From NCBI RefSeq assembly GCF_005144885.1, contig NZ_CP039690.1, positions 6,027,001 through 6,091,000 of the forward strand: a stretch of 64,000 nucleotides of DNA, in the 5' to 3' direction. Both the position numbers and the translations under genes were made by a program. Each line of letters starts with the position of its first letter. The stretch's first letter is position 1. This document shows, piece by piece, positions 25,543 through 34,386 of this stretch. The notes under the pieces were generated by a model. It had not been told where the DNA came from. It worked only from the letters and a program-made list of their open reading frames with translations, and did not search any database. The DNA is from Phreatobacter stygius (GTDB taxonomy: Bacteria; Pseudomonadota; Alphaproteobacteria; Rhizobiales; Phreatobacteraceae).

Positions 25543-27945
25543 TCAGCCTGCTGCAGCCGCTTCCCGACCCGCCGCGGCTGGCCTCAGCGCGATCCGCTGC
25601 ACCGTCGCGGCATCGACCGCGGCGCGTGAATAGACGAAGGGCACGTAATCGCCCTTGGCCCATTGCACCGCGAGGTCGCGGTAATGCGGCGAGCGGCTGT
25701 CGCCGGACTGGCCCGGCGCATTCATGCAGAAACTCGCGTCCCAATTGCCGACATCCAGCACGAAGCGCACCGAGGCGCCTGTGGTGACGCGGAAATCCTG
25801 GGGCCGGTAGGCGGCATGCATGACGGTGGAGCCGCTGCCGCCCTTGGGCAGGGGGCCGACGTCCAGGCTTTTGGCCGCCTCCGGTCCGGCAATGGCGCTC
25901 AACGGGTGCTCGAAATAGCCGTGATGCAGCTGGCCCCATTGCCAGGCCTCGGGAGCCGGGCCGAGCCGGACGAGGCCGTCGCGATAGGCCATGCGAAGCG
26001 TTTCCGCGATCATCCGGTCGCGGCCGGCGGCAGGGTCGGCGCCGAACTGCGCGCCCGGCTGTTCGAGCGCCTGCAGCATGCCCTCGACGTCGCCCGGCGC
26101 CATCAGCGCGCGCAGCTTCGGGTCGGGCACGAAGAGGGTCAGCAGCGCCGGCTTCAGGTGCCTGGTGAACCAGAGTTCGGAGAGCGCGCCGGCGGCCGAG
26201 TTCACATGCAGAGCATTGTCCCAGGCGACGAGCATGGCCTGCGCGGCGGCGAGATCGGTATCCGAGCCGGCGACGATCGCCTTGACCAGCCTCTGCAGAC
26301 GCCGGGCCGGCATGGACATGACGTCGGCCTGCAGCGCCAGCGAGGCGGTCACCGAATGTTTGCCGGGCTTGCCGAGCACCTCTTCGAGGCGCAACGCGCG
26401 GCTGTTCTCCAGCCATTCGTAACCGACCCGCGTCTTGTCGTGGTCCCAGGCCGCCGGCATGTTCGCTTCATTGGCTGACGCGACAAACCCTGAGGGCGGA
26501 TTGACCGTCTGCGGCATGTCGTCGAGATCGACGAAACCGTCCCATTCGAACCGGCCGTCGCCTGGGATCGGCAAGAGCCCGTCCCAGTTGCGCCGGACCG
26601 GCGTCATGCCGAAGGGCAGCCAGGCGATCGTGCCCTGGATGTCGGCATAGATGTGGTTGAGCGAGGGCGTGGCGAAGCGGCGGATCGCCGAGCGGAATTC
26701 CGGCAAGGTCTTGGCTCGCATCGACGACAGGCCGCCGAGATAGGCGGCGGCCCCCGGCTCGAACCAGACCGAGCGGATGGCGAAGGCCTGGCGCTTGCCG
26801 GCATCGGCGAAGATCACTGGGCCGTGGCGGGTGAAGCGGAGCTGGCGCAGCTGGTCGGCGGCGCCTTTGACCTGGAAGCGCTCCTCGACGATCTCCATGT
26901 CGACCCATGCGCCGTCATAGCGGTAGCGGTCGGGGTTTCCGGGCTCGGTCTCGTAGACATAGATGTCTTCCTGGTCCGAACCGAAGATCGTCTGGGTGAA
27001 GGCAATGGTGCCGTTATGGCCCATGGAAATGCCCGGCACCGCCGGCTCGCCGGCGCCGATCACGTCGAGGCCGGGCGCGGTCAGGTGGACCAGATAGCGC
27101 AGCGACGGCACGGCATGGGTGCGGTGCGGGTCGCCGGCCATGACCGGCCGGCCGGTGTCGGTCCGCTCGGGCGCCACGGCCCAGTTGTTCGAACCGGTCC
27201 AAGTATGTTCGCTGACCACCTCGGCGAGCTCGTTCAGCTTCACCCAATGGTCGGCCTCGTCGAGTTTGGCGGCGAGCCGCGCGTCGGAAAAGGTCACACC
27301 GGCGGTCGCCAGCTTGAACAGGTCCAGCACCTCGACCGGCACCTCGGCCAGGTCGATCCCGCCGGCATTGCCGGGGACCACAGGCGGTTCGAGGTTCTTG
27401 CGCAGGAGGTCGGTGGCCTCGCCATAGGCCGAAACGATGCTGGCGCGCAGCACTTCGGACAGCGCATTGCGGGTCAGCGCGTGGCTGCGGATGCGCACCA
27501 CGTCCTCGGCCTGCCAGCGCTCGGGCCTGGTCTTGGCCAGCGCGAATTCCGGCGGCAGGCGTTCCGGCTCGCGCTCGGTCAGCGCGACATAGGCGTTGAT
27601 GCCCTTGACGAAGGACTGGAAGATCTCCTGAGCGTCCGGCGCATAGCTGACCCATTCCTTGGCCATGTCGCCGCGGAACAGGAAGGCGCGCGAAGCCTGG
27701 TCCTGGGCGAGATATCCGGGCCCGAAGTCGCGGGCGAGCAGGCCGAGCCCGCGCTTGCGCCAGAGATCGATCTGCCAGAGCCGGTCGCGGGCGGCGTTGA
27801 AGCCCTGCAGGAAGAACAGGTCGGCCTGGTTGTCGGCACGCAAATGCGGAATGCCCCAGCGATCCACCAGGATCTCGGCTTGGCCGGCAAGGCCCTCGAT
27901 GGCGATGATCTCGTCATCCGTGACGGTATGGGTCGGCTTGGACAT
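25543..27945 (-). CDS. Penicillin acylase-family Ntn hydrolase
   Basis: 800 residues, the usual size of the precursor of penicillin G acylase, cephalosporin acylase and AHL acylases, which self-cleaves to a heterodimer. The autoproteolytic Ser is seen in HTWTGSNNWAVAPERT at about residue 255 (GSNNW), with MAGDPHR and GISMGHNGTIAF following as in the family. VDRWGIPHLRADNQADLFFLQGF is the conserved N-terminus. No signal peptide is present (start MSKPTHTVTDDE), unlike periplasmic penicillin acylases, so it would act in the cytoplasm on an imported amide. Divergent from the Liv operon with shared CGTATCG sites; the ATG follows AGGAAA. Confidence 0.88.
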   Translation of the reverse strand: MSKPTHTVTDDEIIAIEGLAGQAEILVDRWGIPHLRADNQADLFFLQGFNAARDRLWQIDLWRKRGLGLLARDFGPGYLAQDQASRAFLFRGDMAKEWVSYAPDAQEIFQSFVKGINAYVALTEREPERLPPEFALAKTRPERWQAEDVVRIRSHALTRNALSEVLRASIVSAYGEATDLLRKNLEPPVVPGNAGGIDLAEVPVEVLDLFKLATAGVTFSDARLAAKLDEADHWVKLNELAEVVSEHTWTGSNNWAVAPERTDTGRPVMAGDPHRTHAVPSLRYLVHLTAPGLDVIGAGEPAVPGISMGHNGTIAFTQTIFGSDQEDIYVYETEPGNPDRYRYDGAWVDMEIVEERFQVKGAADQLRQLRFTRHGPVIFADAGKRQAFAIRSVWFEPGAAAYLGGLSSMRAKTLPEFRSAIRRFATPSLNHIYADIQGTIAWLPFGMTPVRRNWDGLLPIPGDGRFEWDGFVDLDDMPQTVNPPSGFVASANEANMPAAWDHDKTRVGYEWLENSRALRLEEVLGKPGKHSVTASLALQADVMSMPARRLQRLVKAIVAGSDTDLAAAQAMLVAWDNALHVNSAAGALSELWFTRHLKPALLTLFVPDPKLRALMAPGDVEGMLQALEQPGAQFGADPAAGRDRMIAETLRMAYRDGLVRLGPAPEAWQWGQLHHGYFEHPLSAIAGPEAAKSLDVGPLPKGGSGSTVMHAAYRPQDFRVTTGASVRFVLDVGNWDASFCMNAPGQSGDSRSPHYRDLAVQWAKGDYVPFVYSRAAVDAATVQRIALRPAAAGREAAAAG

Positions 27946-28018
27946 ATCATTTCCTGGGCTTGGATGGCTGTCCGCGAGCGTGCTGAACCGCGTGCGAAAA
28001 GCCGGCAGGGCGCATTAT

Positions 28019-28037
28019 CGTATCGAGGAAAGATACG
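28019..28037. promoter_or_regulatory. Inverted repeat in the acylase/Liv divergent promoter
   Basis: CGTATCGAGGAAAGATACG has 6-bp arms CGTATC / GATACG. It lies 74 bases before the acylase start in the 294-bp divergent gap. The core matches the palindrome upstream of the IclR gene (24406), so it is a candidate second operator of the same regulator. Confidence 0.5.
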
Positions 28038-28156
28038 ATCGACTTGTTAGTTGATATGATTGTCGCAGATCGCAATCGGGTGCAAGGGCCATCCGGTTGC
28101 CTGGAAATCATCCCGCCGCTGCCCATGATTTGTGCGCTGCAGCAAGAAAAAGGGGT

Positions 28157-28203
28157 TTGACAGGTACCTGGGTCCGTAGCAGGTTATCAATATAACCGTA
28201 TCG
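28157..28203 (+). promoter_or_regulatory. Candidate promoter and operator of the second Liv operon
   Basis: TTGACA at 28157 is followed by the AT-rich GGTTATCAATATAA around 28182-28195 as possible -10 sequence (spacing longer than ideal), and then by CGTATCG at 28197-28203, the same core as the IclR palindrome. The half-site just downstream of the promoter, 37 bases before the binding-protein start, would suit repression. Confidence 0.4.
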
Positions 28204-28239
28204 TTAGACAATATAAACTTCCCAACCGAGGCTACGATC

Positions 28240-29397
28240 ATGGCGCCACTGTCTCGCCGTCACATGCTCACCATTCTGGGGGCGAGCGTTGCCGCTCCGG
28301 CTATCGTCAGGGCCCAGGACACCGGCCCGATCAAGATCGGCGGCATGCTGCCGCTGTCCGGCCCGGCCAGCATCGAGGGCCATCAGATCATCCTCGGCCT
28401 GCAGTTCGCGGTGGAGGAGGCCAATGCCCGGGGCGGCGTGTTCGGCCGCAAGATCGAGCTCGTCATGGAAGACGACGAGAGCAATTCGACCAAGGGCGTC
28501 ACCGCCGTGCGCAAGCTGATCGAGCGCGAGAAGGTGCCCTTCATTATCGGCACCTATGCCACTGCGGTCGCCTCGGCCGGCGCCAAGGTCGCCCGTGAAT
28601 ACAAGGTGCCGATGCTCTCGGGCGGCTCGACCGGCGCGGTCGCGACCGACGAGAACCCGCCCGGCGATCCCTGGTTCTTCCGCTCCTGGCCCGACAGCAA
28701 TGGCCAGGGCGAGGGCACCGCGCAGGACATCATCCGGGTCTTGAAGAAGACCAAGATCGCGATCATCCACGACAATACCAATTACGGCGTGACGCTGGCC
28801 GAGCAGGTCACCAAGGTGGCCGGCGCCGAGGGCGGCACCATCGTCTCCAAGGAAAGCTACAATGCCGGCGAGCAGGACTTCTCGTCCATGCTCACCAAGC
28901 TGCGCACGCTGCGCCCTGAAGCCGTCTATATCGGCGGCTGGGCCGGCGACGGCGCCAATATCGTCCGCCAGGCGGCGGAAGTTGGCCTGCGCACCCAGTT
29001 CATCGGTTCCGGTTCGATGCTGTCGGACGATTTCATCCGTCTCGCCGGTCCGGCGTCGGAAGGTTTCGCGGTCGCGACGCTCTACGAAAGCACCACGCCG
29101 AACGAGGTTGGCCGCGCCTTCGGTGACCGCTTCCGCGCCAAGCACAAGGCCGAGGCCAATACCTTCAATTCGCTCGGCTTCGATTCCACCTCGATCGCCA
29201 TCGAGGCGATGCGCCGGGTCGGCAAGGCCGACGGCGCCGAGATCCAGAAGATGCTGAAGTCCGGCATGAAGGATTTCGCCATCGCGCAAGGACCGGCCGG
29301 CACCACGGCCGCCTTCAACGCCAAGGGCAGCGTCGATTTCCGCTGCTTCCTCGCCATCGTCCGCAACGGCCGGCGTTCGCTGTCGCCGACCGGCTGA
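28240..29397 (+). CDS. livK: Branched-chain amino acid-type ABC transporter periplasmic binding protein
   Basis: 385-residue Peripla_BP_6 receptor. Signal sequence LSRRHMLTILGASVAAPAIVRAQD has a twin-arginine, so export may be by Tat. The mature part starts IKIGGMLPLSGPASIEGHQI and has the conserved LVMEDDESNSTKGVTAVRKL and a PMLSGGSTGAVATD pocket loop. ATG follows GAGG. First gene of a five-gene plus-strand Liv operon that continues into two SDR genes. It would capture the substrate that the divergent acylase then hydrolyses, an inference from neighbourhood. Confidence 0.9.
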   Translation: MAPLSRRHMLTILGASVAAPAIVRAQDTGPIKIGGMLPLSGPASIEGHQIILGLQFAVEEANARGGVFGRKIELVMEDDESNSTKGVTAVRKLIEREKVPFIIGTYATAVASAGAKVAREYKVPMLSGGSTGAVATDENPPGDPWFFRSWPDSNGQGEGTAQDIIRVLKKTKIAIIHDNTNYGVTLAEQVTKVAGAEGGTIVSKESYNAGEQDFSSMLTKLRTLRPEAVYIGGWAGDGANIVRQAAEVGLRTQFIGSGSMLSDDFIRLAGPASEGFAVATLYESTTPNEVGRAFGDRFRAKHKAEANTFNSLGFDSTSIAIEAMRRVGKADGAEIQKMLKSGMKDFAIAQGPAGTTAAFNAKGSVDFRCFLAIVRNGRRSLSPTG

Positions 29398-29420
29398 GGC
29401 CTGAAAGCCGCCAGGGCGCC

Positions 29421-29479
29421 GATGGCACCGCCTGACCAGGCCGGTGCCATCAGGCGTGACGGCAAGGCCTGATTTTTTT
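29421..29479 (+). terminator. Intra-operon hairpin with T-run after livK
   Basis: A perfect 10-bp stem GATGGCACCG / CGGTGCCATC with an 11-base loop (29421-29451) is followed by seven T residues at 29473-29479. It lies between the binding-protein gene and livH. The gap between stem and T-run is long for a strong intrinsic terminator, so partial termination or mRNA protection giving excess binding protein is likelier. The first Liv operon has a hairpin in the same place. Confidence 0.55.
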
Positions 29480-29534
29480 GGGGCAGGGCGCTCCTCCGCC
29501 TGTCGGCGCGAGGCACCGCCCGAGGACCACGCAC

Positions 29535-30416
29535 GTGTTCGATATCGACCTATTCCTGCAATATCTCGCCAATGGCGTGGTCATCGGCAGCACCTATGTG
29601 CTGGTCGCGGTGGGCCTCACCCTGATCTTCGGCATCCTGGGCGTGGTGAACTTCGCCCATGGCGAGTTCTACATGCTCGGCGCCTATGCCGGCATCACCG
29701 CCGTCACCCTGTTCGGCGTGCCGATCTGGCTGGCGCTCGGTTTCGTGCTGGTCTTTTCGGCGGCGCTCGGCTTCGGGGCGGAAGCGATCCTGCACAAGCC
29801 CATGAAGAACCGCGATGCGACGAGTTCGATCATCTCGTCCTTCGGCCTGGCGGTCGCGCTGCAGAACGCGGCGCTGCTGACGCTCGGGCCGCAGCCCCAG
29901 CTGCTGCGCACCAACCTCTCCAACGTGCCGGTCGAGATCGGCCCGGTGTTCCTGCCCTTGCAGCGCCTGTTGATCCCGATCTCCATGGTCGTGCTGATCA
30001 CCGCGCTCTACCTGGTGCTGCGCTACACCTGGACCGGCCGCAGCCTGCGCGCCATGTCGCAGCACGCAACCGTTGCCAGGCTCTGCGGCGTCCGGGTCGA
30101 GCGCGTCGCCGTGGTCACCTTCATGGTCGGGGCGGCGCTCGCCGGCGTCGCCGGCCTGCTGATGTCTTCGGTCTTCCTGGTTCACCCGCTGGTCGGCAAC
30201 ATGATCGCGCTGAAGGCCTTCACCGTGGTCATCCTCGGCGGCATGGGCAATGTCGCGGGCGCCGCCGCCGCCGGCCTGTTGCTCGGCGTCGCCGAGTCCT
30301 TCACCTCGGCCTATATCGCCAACAGCATGCGCGACATCATCGGCTTCGTTTTGGTCATCGCCGTGCTGCTGTTCCGTCCGCAGGGCCTGTTCGGCAAGGC
30401 GGTGGAGCGGTCATGA
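29535..30416 (+). CDS. livH: Branched-chain amino acid-type ABC transporter permease (LivH-like)
   Basis: 293 residues from GTG at 29535 (VFDIDLFLQYLANGVVIGSTYVLVAVGL), with a GAGG 10 bases upstream. LivH hallmarks are VVNFAHGEFYMLGAYAGI, LRAMSQHATVARLCGVRV and TVVILGGMGNVAGAAAAG. About eight membrane helices. The stop overlaps the LivM start (ATGA), so the permease pair is translationally coupled. Confidence 0.9.
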   Translation: MFDIDLFLQYLANGVVIGSTYVLVAVGLTLIFGILGVVNFAHGEFYMLGAYAGITAVTLFGVPIWLALGFVLVFSAALGFGAEAILHKPMKNRDATSSIISSFGLAVALQNAALLTLGPQPQLLRTNLSNVPVEIGPVFLPLQRLLIPISMVVLITALYLVLRYTWTGRSLRAMSQHATVARLCGVRVERVAVVTFMVGAALAGVAGLLMSSVFLVHPLVGNMIALKAFTVVILGGMGNVAGAAAAGLLLGVAESFTSAYIANSMRDIIGFVLVIAVLLFRPQGLFGKAVERS

Positions 30417-31348
30417 AGAATTTGGCTTTGGCTCTCGTCGCGATTGCCCTGCTGGCCGCAGCCCCGTTCGGGCTCGGCGGTTATGAGGTCAATGTCCTCA
30501 TGATCATCCTGTTCTACGTGGTCCTGGCGGTCGGCCTCGACCTGGTCTCCGGCTATTGCGGCCAGTTTTCCTTCGCGCAAGGGGCGTTCTACGGCATCGG
30601 CGCCTATACCACCGCCATCATGTCGCGCGACCTCGGCACCAGTTTCTGGGTCAACCTGCCGGCCGGCATCTGCGTCGCCGGCCTGTTCGGCCTGATCCTG
30701 GGCGTGCCGGCGCTGCGCCTCAAGGGCCACTTCCTGGCCATCGTGACCATTGCCTTCCAGACCATCGTCTATCTCACCATCTCGCAATGGACCTCGTTCA
30801 CCGGCGGCCAGACCGGCCTCAGCGTGCCGCCGGTCGGCCCGGTCACGATCTTCGGCGTCACCCTGTTCGAGATCGCCAGCCTCAGGTCCTATTATTGGCT
30901 GGCGCTCGCCGTCGCGGTCGTCGCGCTGACCATTGCCTGGCGTTTCGTCCATTCCCGGCTCGGCCGCGAATGGATCGCCATTCGCGACGACGAGACGCTG
31001 GCAGCCGCCGTCGGCCTCGATACGACGCGCGCCAAGCTCACCGCCTTCGTCGCGTCCGCGGCCATGGCAGGTGCCGCCGGCGTGGTCACGGCGCACGCCT
31101 TGCGCGGCGTCACGCCTGACGATTTCACCATCTGGATCTCGGCGACCGTGGTGGCGATGATGGTGGTCGGCGGCAAGGGCACCTTCATCGGCCCGATGAT
31201 CGGCGCGGCGCTCTTGACCTCCATGCCGGAATTCCTCGGTCGTTTCGCCGAATACAAGATGTTCATCTTCGGCGTGCTGCTGGTGATCACCATCACCGTG
31301 CTGCCCGAGGGCATTGTCGGCCGCATCAAGCGGCTGCGGGAGGGCTGA
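30413..31348 (+). CDS. livM: Branched-chain amino acid-type ABC transporter permease (LivM-like)
   Basis: 311-residue LivM. It has a long hydrophobic N-terminus, LDLVSGYCGQFSFAQGAFYGIGAY, LGVPALRLKGHFLAIVTIAF and the cytoplasmic loop SRLGREWIAIRDDETLAAAVGLDTTRAK that contacts the ATPases. It overlaps livH by 4 bases and is followed 2 bases later by livG. Unlike in the first Liv operon it is not fused to the ATPase. Confidence 0.92.
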   Translation: MKNLALALVAIALLAAAPFGLGGYEVNVLMIILFYVVLAVGLDLVSGYCGQFSFAQGAFYGIGAYTTAIMSRDLGTSFWVNLPAGICVAGLFGLILGVPALRLKGHFLAIVTIAFQTIVYLTISQWTSFTGGQTGLSVPPVGPVTIFGVTLFEIASLRSYYWLALAVAVVALTIAWRFVHSRLGREWIAIRDDETLAAAVGLDTTRAKLTAFVASAAMAGAAGVVTAHALRGVTPDDFTIWISATVVAMMVVGGKGTFIGPMIGAALLTSMPEFLGRFAEYKMFIFGVLLVITITVLPEGIVGRIKRLREG

Positions 31349-31350
31349 TC

Positions 31351-32160
31351 ATGGACAAGGTCACGCCCCTTCTCGAGGCCCCCATTCTCGAAGCCAAAAA
31401 CATCACCAGGCGTTTCGGCGGCGTCGTCGCCGTCAGCGATGTCAGCCTCACCGTCGGCAAGGGCCGCATCGTCGGCCTGATCGGGCCGAACGGCTCGGGC
31501 AAGTCGACCATGGTCAACCTGGTCACCGGCGAGCTGAAGCCCGACCTCGGCGAGTTCCGCTTCAACGGCGAGGTGATCACCGGCGAGCCGTCCTACAAGC
31601 GTGCGCGTGCCGGCATGGCGCGCTCGTTCCAGATGCTCAGGCTGTTCCATTCGCTGAGCGTCGAAGAGAACCTCTTGCTCGCCCATCACATCCGGATGAA
31701 GTCGAGCCTCATCGACACGGTCACCCTGCGCCGCCGGGCGATAGAGGAAGAGCAGGCGGTCAGGGCGCGGGCGCGTGAATTGCTCGCCTGGTTCGACCTG
31801 GAAAAATTCGCGCCGCATCCGGTCTCGGCACTGTCCATTGGCCAGCAGCGCATGGTCGAGCTTGCCCGCGGCATGATGAGCGAGCCGACCTTGTTCGTGC
31901 TCGACGAGCCGGCCGCCGGCCTGTCGCCGCCCAATGTCGACCGGCTGATCACGCTGATCCGCCGCATGCGCGACGAGTTCGGCATGAGCATCCTGCTGGT
32001 CGAGCATGTCATGCGGGTCGTGCGCGATCTCTGCGACGAGGTCGTCGTGCTGGATTCCGGCGTGAAGATCGCCGAGGGGCTTCCCGAAGCGGTGGTGAAG
32101 GATCCGGTCGTCGTCGAAGCCTATATCGGATCGGGATGGAAGCGCCGTGCTCAAGCTTGA
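31351..32160 (+). CDS. livG: Branched-chain amino acid-type ABC transporter ATPase (LivG-like)
   Basis: 269-residue ATPase. Walker A GPNGSGKST, then ARSFQMLRLFHSLSVEENLLLAH, LivG-type signature LSIGQQRMVELARGM and Walker B LFVLDEPAAGLSP. It ends with the LivG tail PEAVVKDPVVVEAYIGSGW. It overlaps the livF start by 14 bases. With LivF it powers import. Confidence 0.92.
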   Translation: MDKVTPLLEAPILEAKNITRRFGGVVAVSDVSLTVGKGRIVGLIGPNGSGKSTMVNLVTGELKPDLGEFRFNGEVITGEPSYKRARAGMARSFQMLRLFHSLSVEENLLLAHHIRMKSSLIDTVTLRRRAIEEEQAVRARARELLAWFDLEKFAPHPVSALSIGQQRMVELARGMMSEPTLFVLDEPAAGLSPPNVDRLITLIRRMRDEFGMSILLVEHVMRVVRDLCDEVVVLDSGVKIAEGLPEAVVKDPVVVEAYIGSGWKRRAQA

Positions 32161-32866
32161 CTCCATTGTCGCGGGTTATGGCCGCACCCGCATTCTCCAC
32201 GGTGTCAGCCTGCATGTGCCGAAGGGCGGCCTGGTGGCGCTGCTCGGCGGCAACGGCACCGGCAAATCGACCACGCTGAAGGCGATCGCCGGGCTGGTGA
32301 AGGTCCAGGAAGGCCAGATCCTGCTCGAGGGGCGAGATATCGACCCGGTGCCGGCCGAACAGCGCTCGGCGCTCGGCCTCTCCCTGGTGCCCCAGGGCAA
32401 GGAAGTCTTCGCCGGCATGAGCGTTGAGGAAAACCTGCTGATGGGCGCCTATCACCGGCGCAAGCACCGCAACGAGATCGCCGAGGACCTGGAGAGCGTC
32501 TACCAGCGCTTCAAGCGCCTGCGCGAGCGCCGCAAGGTTTATGCCGGCATGTTGTCGGGCGGCGAACGCCAGATGTTGTCGATCGGCCGCTCGCTGATGG
32601 CGCGGCCGACCATGCTGCTGCTCGACGAACCCTCGGCCGCGCTCGCTCCGCGCGTGGTCGAGGAGATCGCCGAGGCCATCCTGTCGTTGCGCGAGCTCGG
32701 CCTGACCTTGCTGCTGGTCGAGCAGAATGTCGGCATGGCGCTCGATATCGCCGACTACATCTATGTCATCCGCGGCGGCCGCATTGCTTATGAGCGGGCG
32801 GTCGGCGAGGGCGTCGCCATGGAAGAGCTGCAGGAATTCTACCTCGGTGGGAAAGACCATGACTGA
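32147..32866 (+). CDS. livF: Branched-chain amino acid-type ABC transporter ATPase (LivF-like)
   Basis: 239 residues. Walker A GGNGTGKST near residue 37, LivF-typical LSLVPQGKEVFAGMSVEENLLMGAY, signature LSGGERQMLSIGRSL and Walker B MLLLDEPSAALAP. It starts at GTG inside the end of livG and ends inside the SDR start (8-base overlap), so the SDR is part of the same transcript. Confidence 0.92.
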   Translation: MLKLDSIVAGYGRTRILHGVSLHVPKGGLVALLGGNGTGKSTTLKAIAGLVKVQEGQILLEGRDIDPVPAEQRSALGLSLVPQGKEVFAGMSVEENLLMGAYHRRKHRNEIAEDLESVYQRFKRLRERRKVYAGMLSGGERQMLSIGRSLMARPTMLLLDEPSAALAPRVVEEIAEAILSLRELGLTLLLVEQNVGMALDIADYIYVIRGGRIAYERAVGEGVAMEELQEFYLGGKDHD

Positions 32867-33623
32867 TCGTTTCCAGGGCCGCATCGCAGCTGTCACCGGC
32901 GCCGCCGGCGGGCTTGGCCGCGCCGCCGCCGCCATGCTGGCGAAGGAGGGCGCGCGCGTGCTCCTGTTCGACCGTGACCCGCAAGGCTTGAAAGAGACCG
33001 CCGCGCTTTGCCCCGGCTCGGTTTCGGTCACCGGTGATGCCGCCTCCGCCGCCGATGTCGAGCGCGCCGCGAAGGTCGCGCGGGCCGAACTCGGCCCGGT
33101 CGAATTGCTGGCGGTTGCCGCTGGTGTCGTCGGCCCGGCCAAGATCGCCATCGATGTCGACGAGGCCGAATTCGACCGGGTCTTCGCCATCAATGTGAAG
33201 GGCAGCTGGCTCGCCGCCAAACATTTCATCCCGCAAATGCGCGAGGTCGGCCGCGGCTCGGTGGTGCTGTTTTCTTCCACCGCCGGCCTTGTCGGCTCGC
33301 CCCGGCTCTCGGTCTATTCGGCGTCCAAGGGCGCGGTGACCATGCTGACCCGCAGCCTCGCCAAAAACCACGCGCTCGAGAACATCCGGGTCAATTGCGT
33401 CTGCCCCGGCACCATCGACACGGCCATGGCCTATGCCTCGATTGCCCAGGCCGGCGACGCTGAGGCGCAGGCCGAGGCCGAGGCCTTCCAAAAGGCCCAG
33501 CACCCGATGAACCGCTTCGGCACCGCCGACGAGGTGGCTTCAGCCGTGCTTTATCTCTTGAGCGATGCCGCCGGTTTCACCACCGGCGTCGCGCTGCCAG
33601 TCGACGGAGGCCGCGTTGCCTGA
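32859..33623 (+). CDS. SDR-family oxidoreductase (first of a pair)
   Basis: 254 residues from ATG at 32859, overlapping the livF stop. Cofactor motif TGAAGGLG, catalytic Ser-Tyr-Lys in FSSTAGLVGSPRLSVYSASKG and C-terminal TTGVALPVDGGRVA. The strand-4 NNAG motif is changed to VAAGVVG, which is unusual and may mark altered substrate or weak activity. It is cotranscribed with the Liv operon and the next SDR. Substrate unknown. Confidence 0.87.
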   Translation: MTDRFQGRIAAVTGAAGGLGRAAAAMLAKEGARVLLFDRDPQGLKETAALCPGSVSVTGDAASAADVERAAKVARAELGPVELLAVAAGVVGPAKIAIDVDEAEFDRVFAINVKGSWLAAKHFIPQMREVGRGSVVLFSSTAGLVGSPRLSVYSASKGAVTMLTRSLAKNHALENIRVNCVCPGTIDTAMAYASIAQAGDAEAQAEAEAFQKAQHPMNRFGTADEVASAVLYLLSDAAGFTTGVALPVDGGRVA

Positions 33624-34386
33624 TCCAAAACGCTTTGCCGGCAAAGTTGCCATCGTCACCGGTGCCGCCCGCGGCATTGGTGCCGCCACCGCCCGGCGTT
33701 TCGTAGCCGACGGCGCGCGCGTGCTGCTGGTCGACGTCATCGCCGAGGTCAACGGCACGGCGAGCGCGATCGGCGCCGAGGCGCTGGTTGTCGACATCAC
33801 CGCGCGTGATGCCGGCGAGGCGATCGTCCAGGCCGCGCTGAAAGCCTTCGGGCGCATCGACATCCTGGTCAACAATGCCGGCATTGGCGGCTCCAGGCGG
33901 CTGGTCGATTCCGACGACGCGCTGATCGACCGGATCATCGACACCAACCTGAATTCCATGCTGCGGGTGACCCGTGCCATCGTTCCGCATCTGCCGAAGC
34001 CTGGTGGGCGCATCGTCAACATTTCCTCGATCTTCGGCCTGGTCGGTTATCCCGGCACCACGGCCTATGCGGTCGCCAAGGCGGGCGTCGCCCATTTCAC
34101 CCGCCAGCTCGCCGGCGAGCTCGCCCCCGACGGCATCCTGGTCAATGCGGTGGCGCCCGGCGTCGTCGAGACGCCGATGACCGCCCAGCGCCTGAAGGAC
34201 CCGCACTATATCCGCCTGCAGGTTCAGCCGACCCCGGTCGGCCGGGTCGGCACGCCGGAGGAACAGGCCGCCGTCATCGCCTTCCTCGCCTCCGACGACG
34301 CCTCCTTCGTCGCCGGCGCGGTCATCCCCGTCGACGGCGGCTACACCGCCGCGCGCCATACGCCGCCTGAGGCGAATAGCGAATAG
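33616..34386 (+). CDS. SDR-family oxidoreductase (second of a pair)
   Basis: 256 residues from TTG at 33616, which has a perfect GGAGG 5 bases upstream and overlaps the previous SDR by 8 bases; the ATG further up lies inside that gene. Motifs: TGAARGIGA, NNAGIGGSRRLVDSD, and NISSIFGLVGYPGTTAYAVAKAG. It ends VIPVDGGYTAARHTPPEANSE. The last codons and the stop run into a family C repeat element at 34371, so the C-terminus has been set by that insertion. Probably acts with the first SDR. Confidence 0.87.
   Translation: MPDPKRFAGKVAIVTGAARGIGAATARRFVADGARVLLVDVIAEVNGTASAIGAEALVVDITARDAGEAIVQAALKAFGRIDILVNNAGIGGSRRLVDSDDALIDRIIDTNLNSMLRVTRAIVPHLPKPGGRIVNISSIFGLVGYPGTTAYAVAKAGVAHFTRQLAGELAPDGILVNAVAPGVVETPMTAQRLKDPHYIRLQVQPTPVGRVGTPEEQAAVIAFLASDDASFVAGAVIPVDGGYTAARHTPPEANSE

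Noticed and set aside
26653-28050. Open plus-strand frame opposite the penicillin acylase gene
   Set aside because: Shadow of the acylase, with no start signal or domain.
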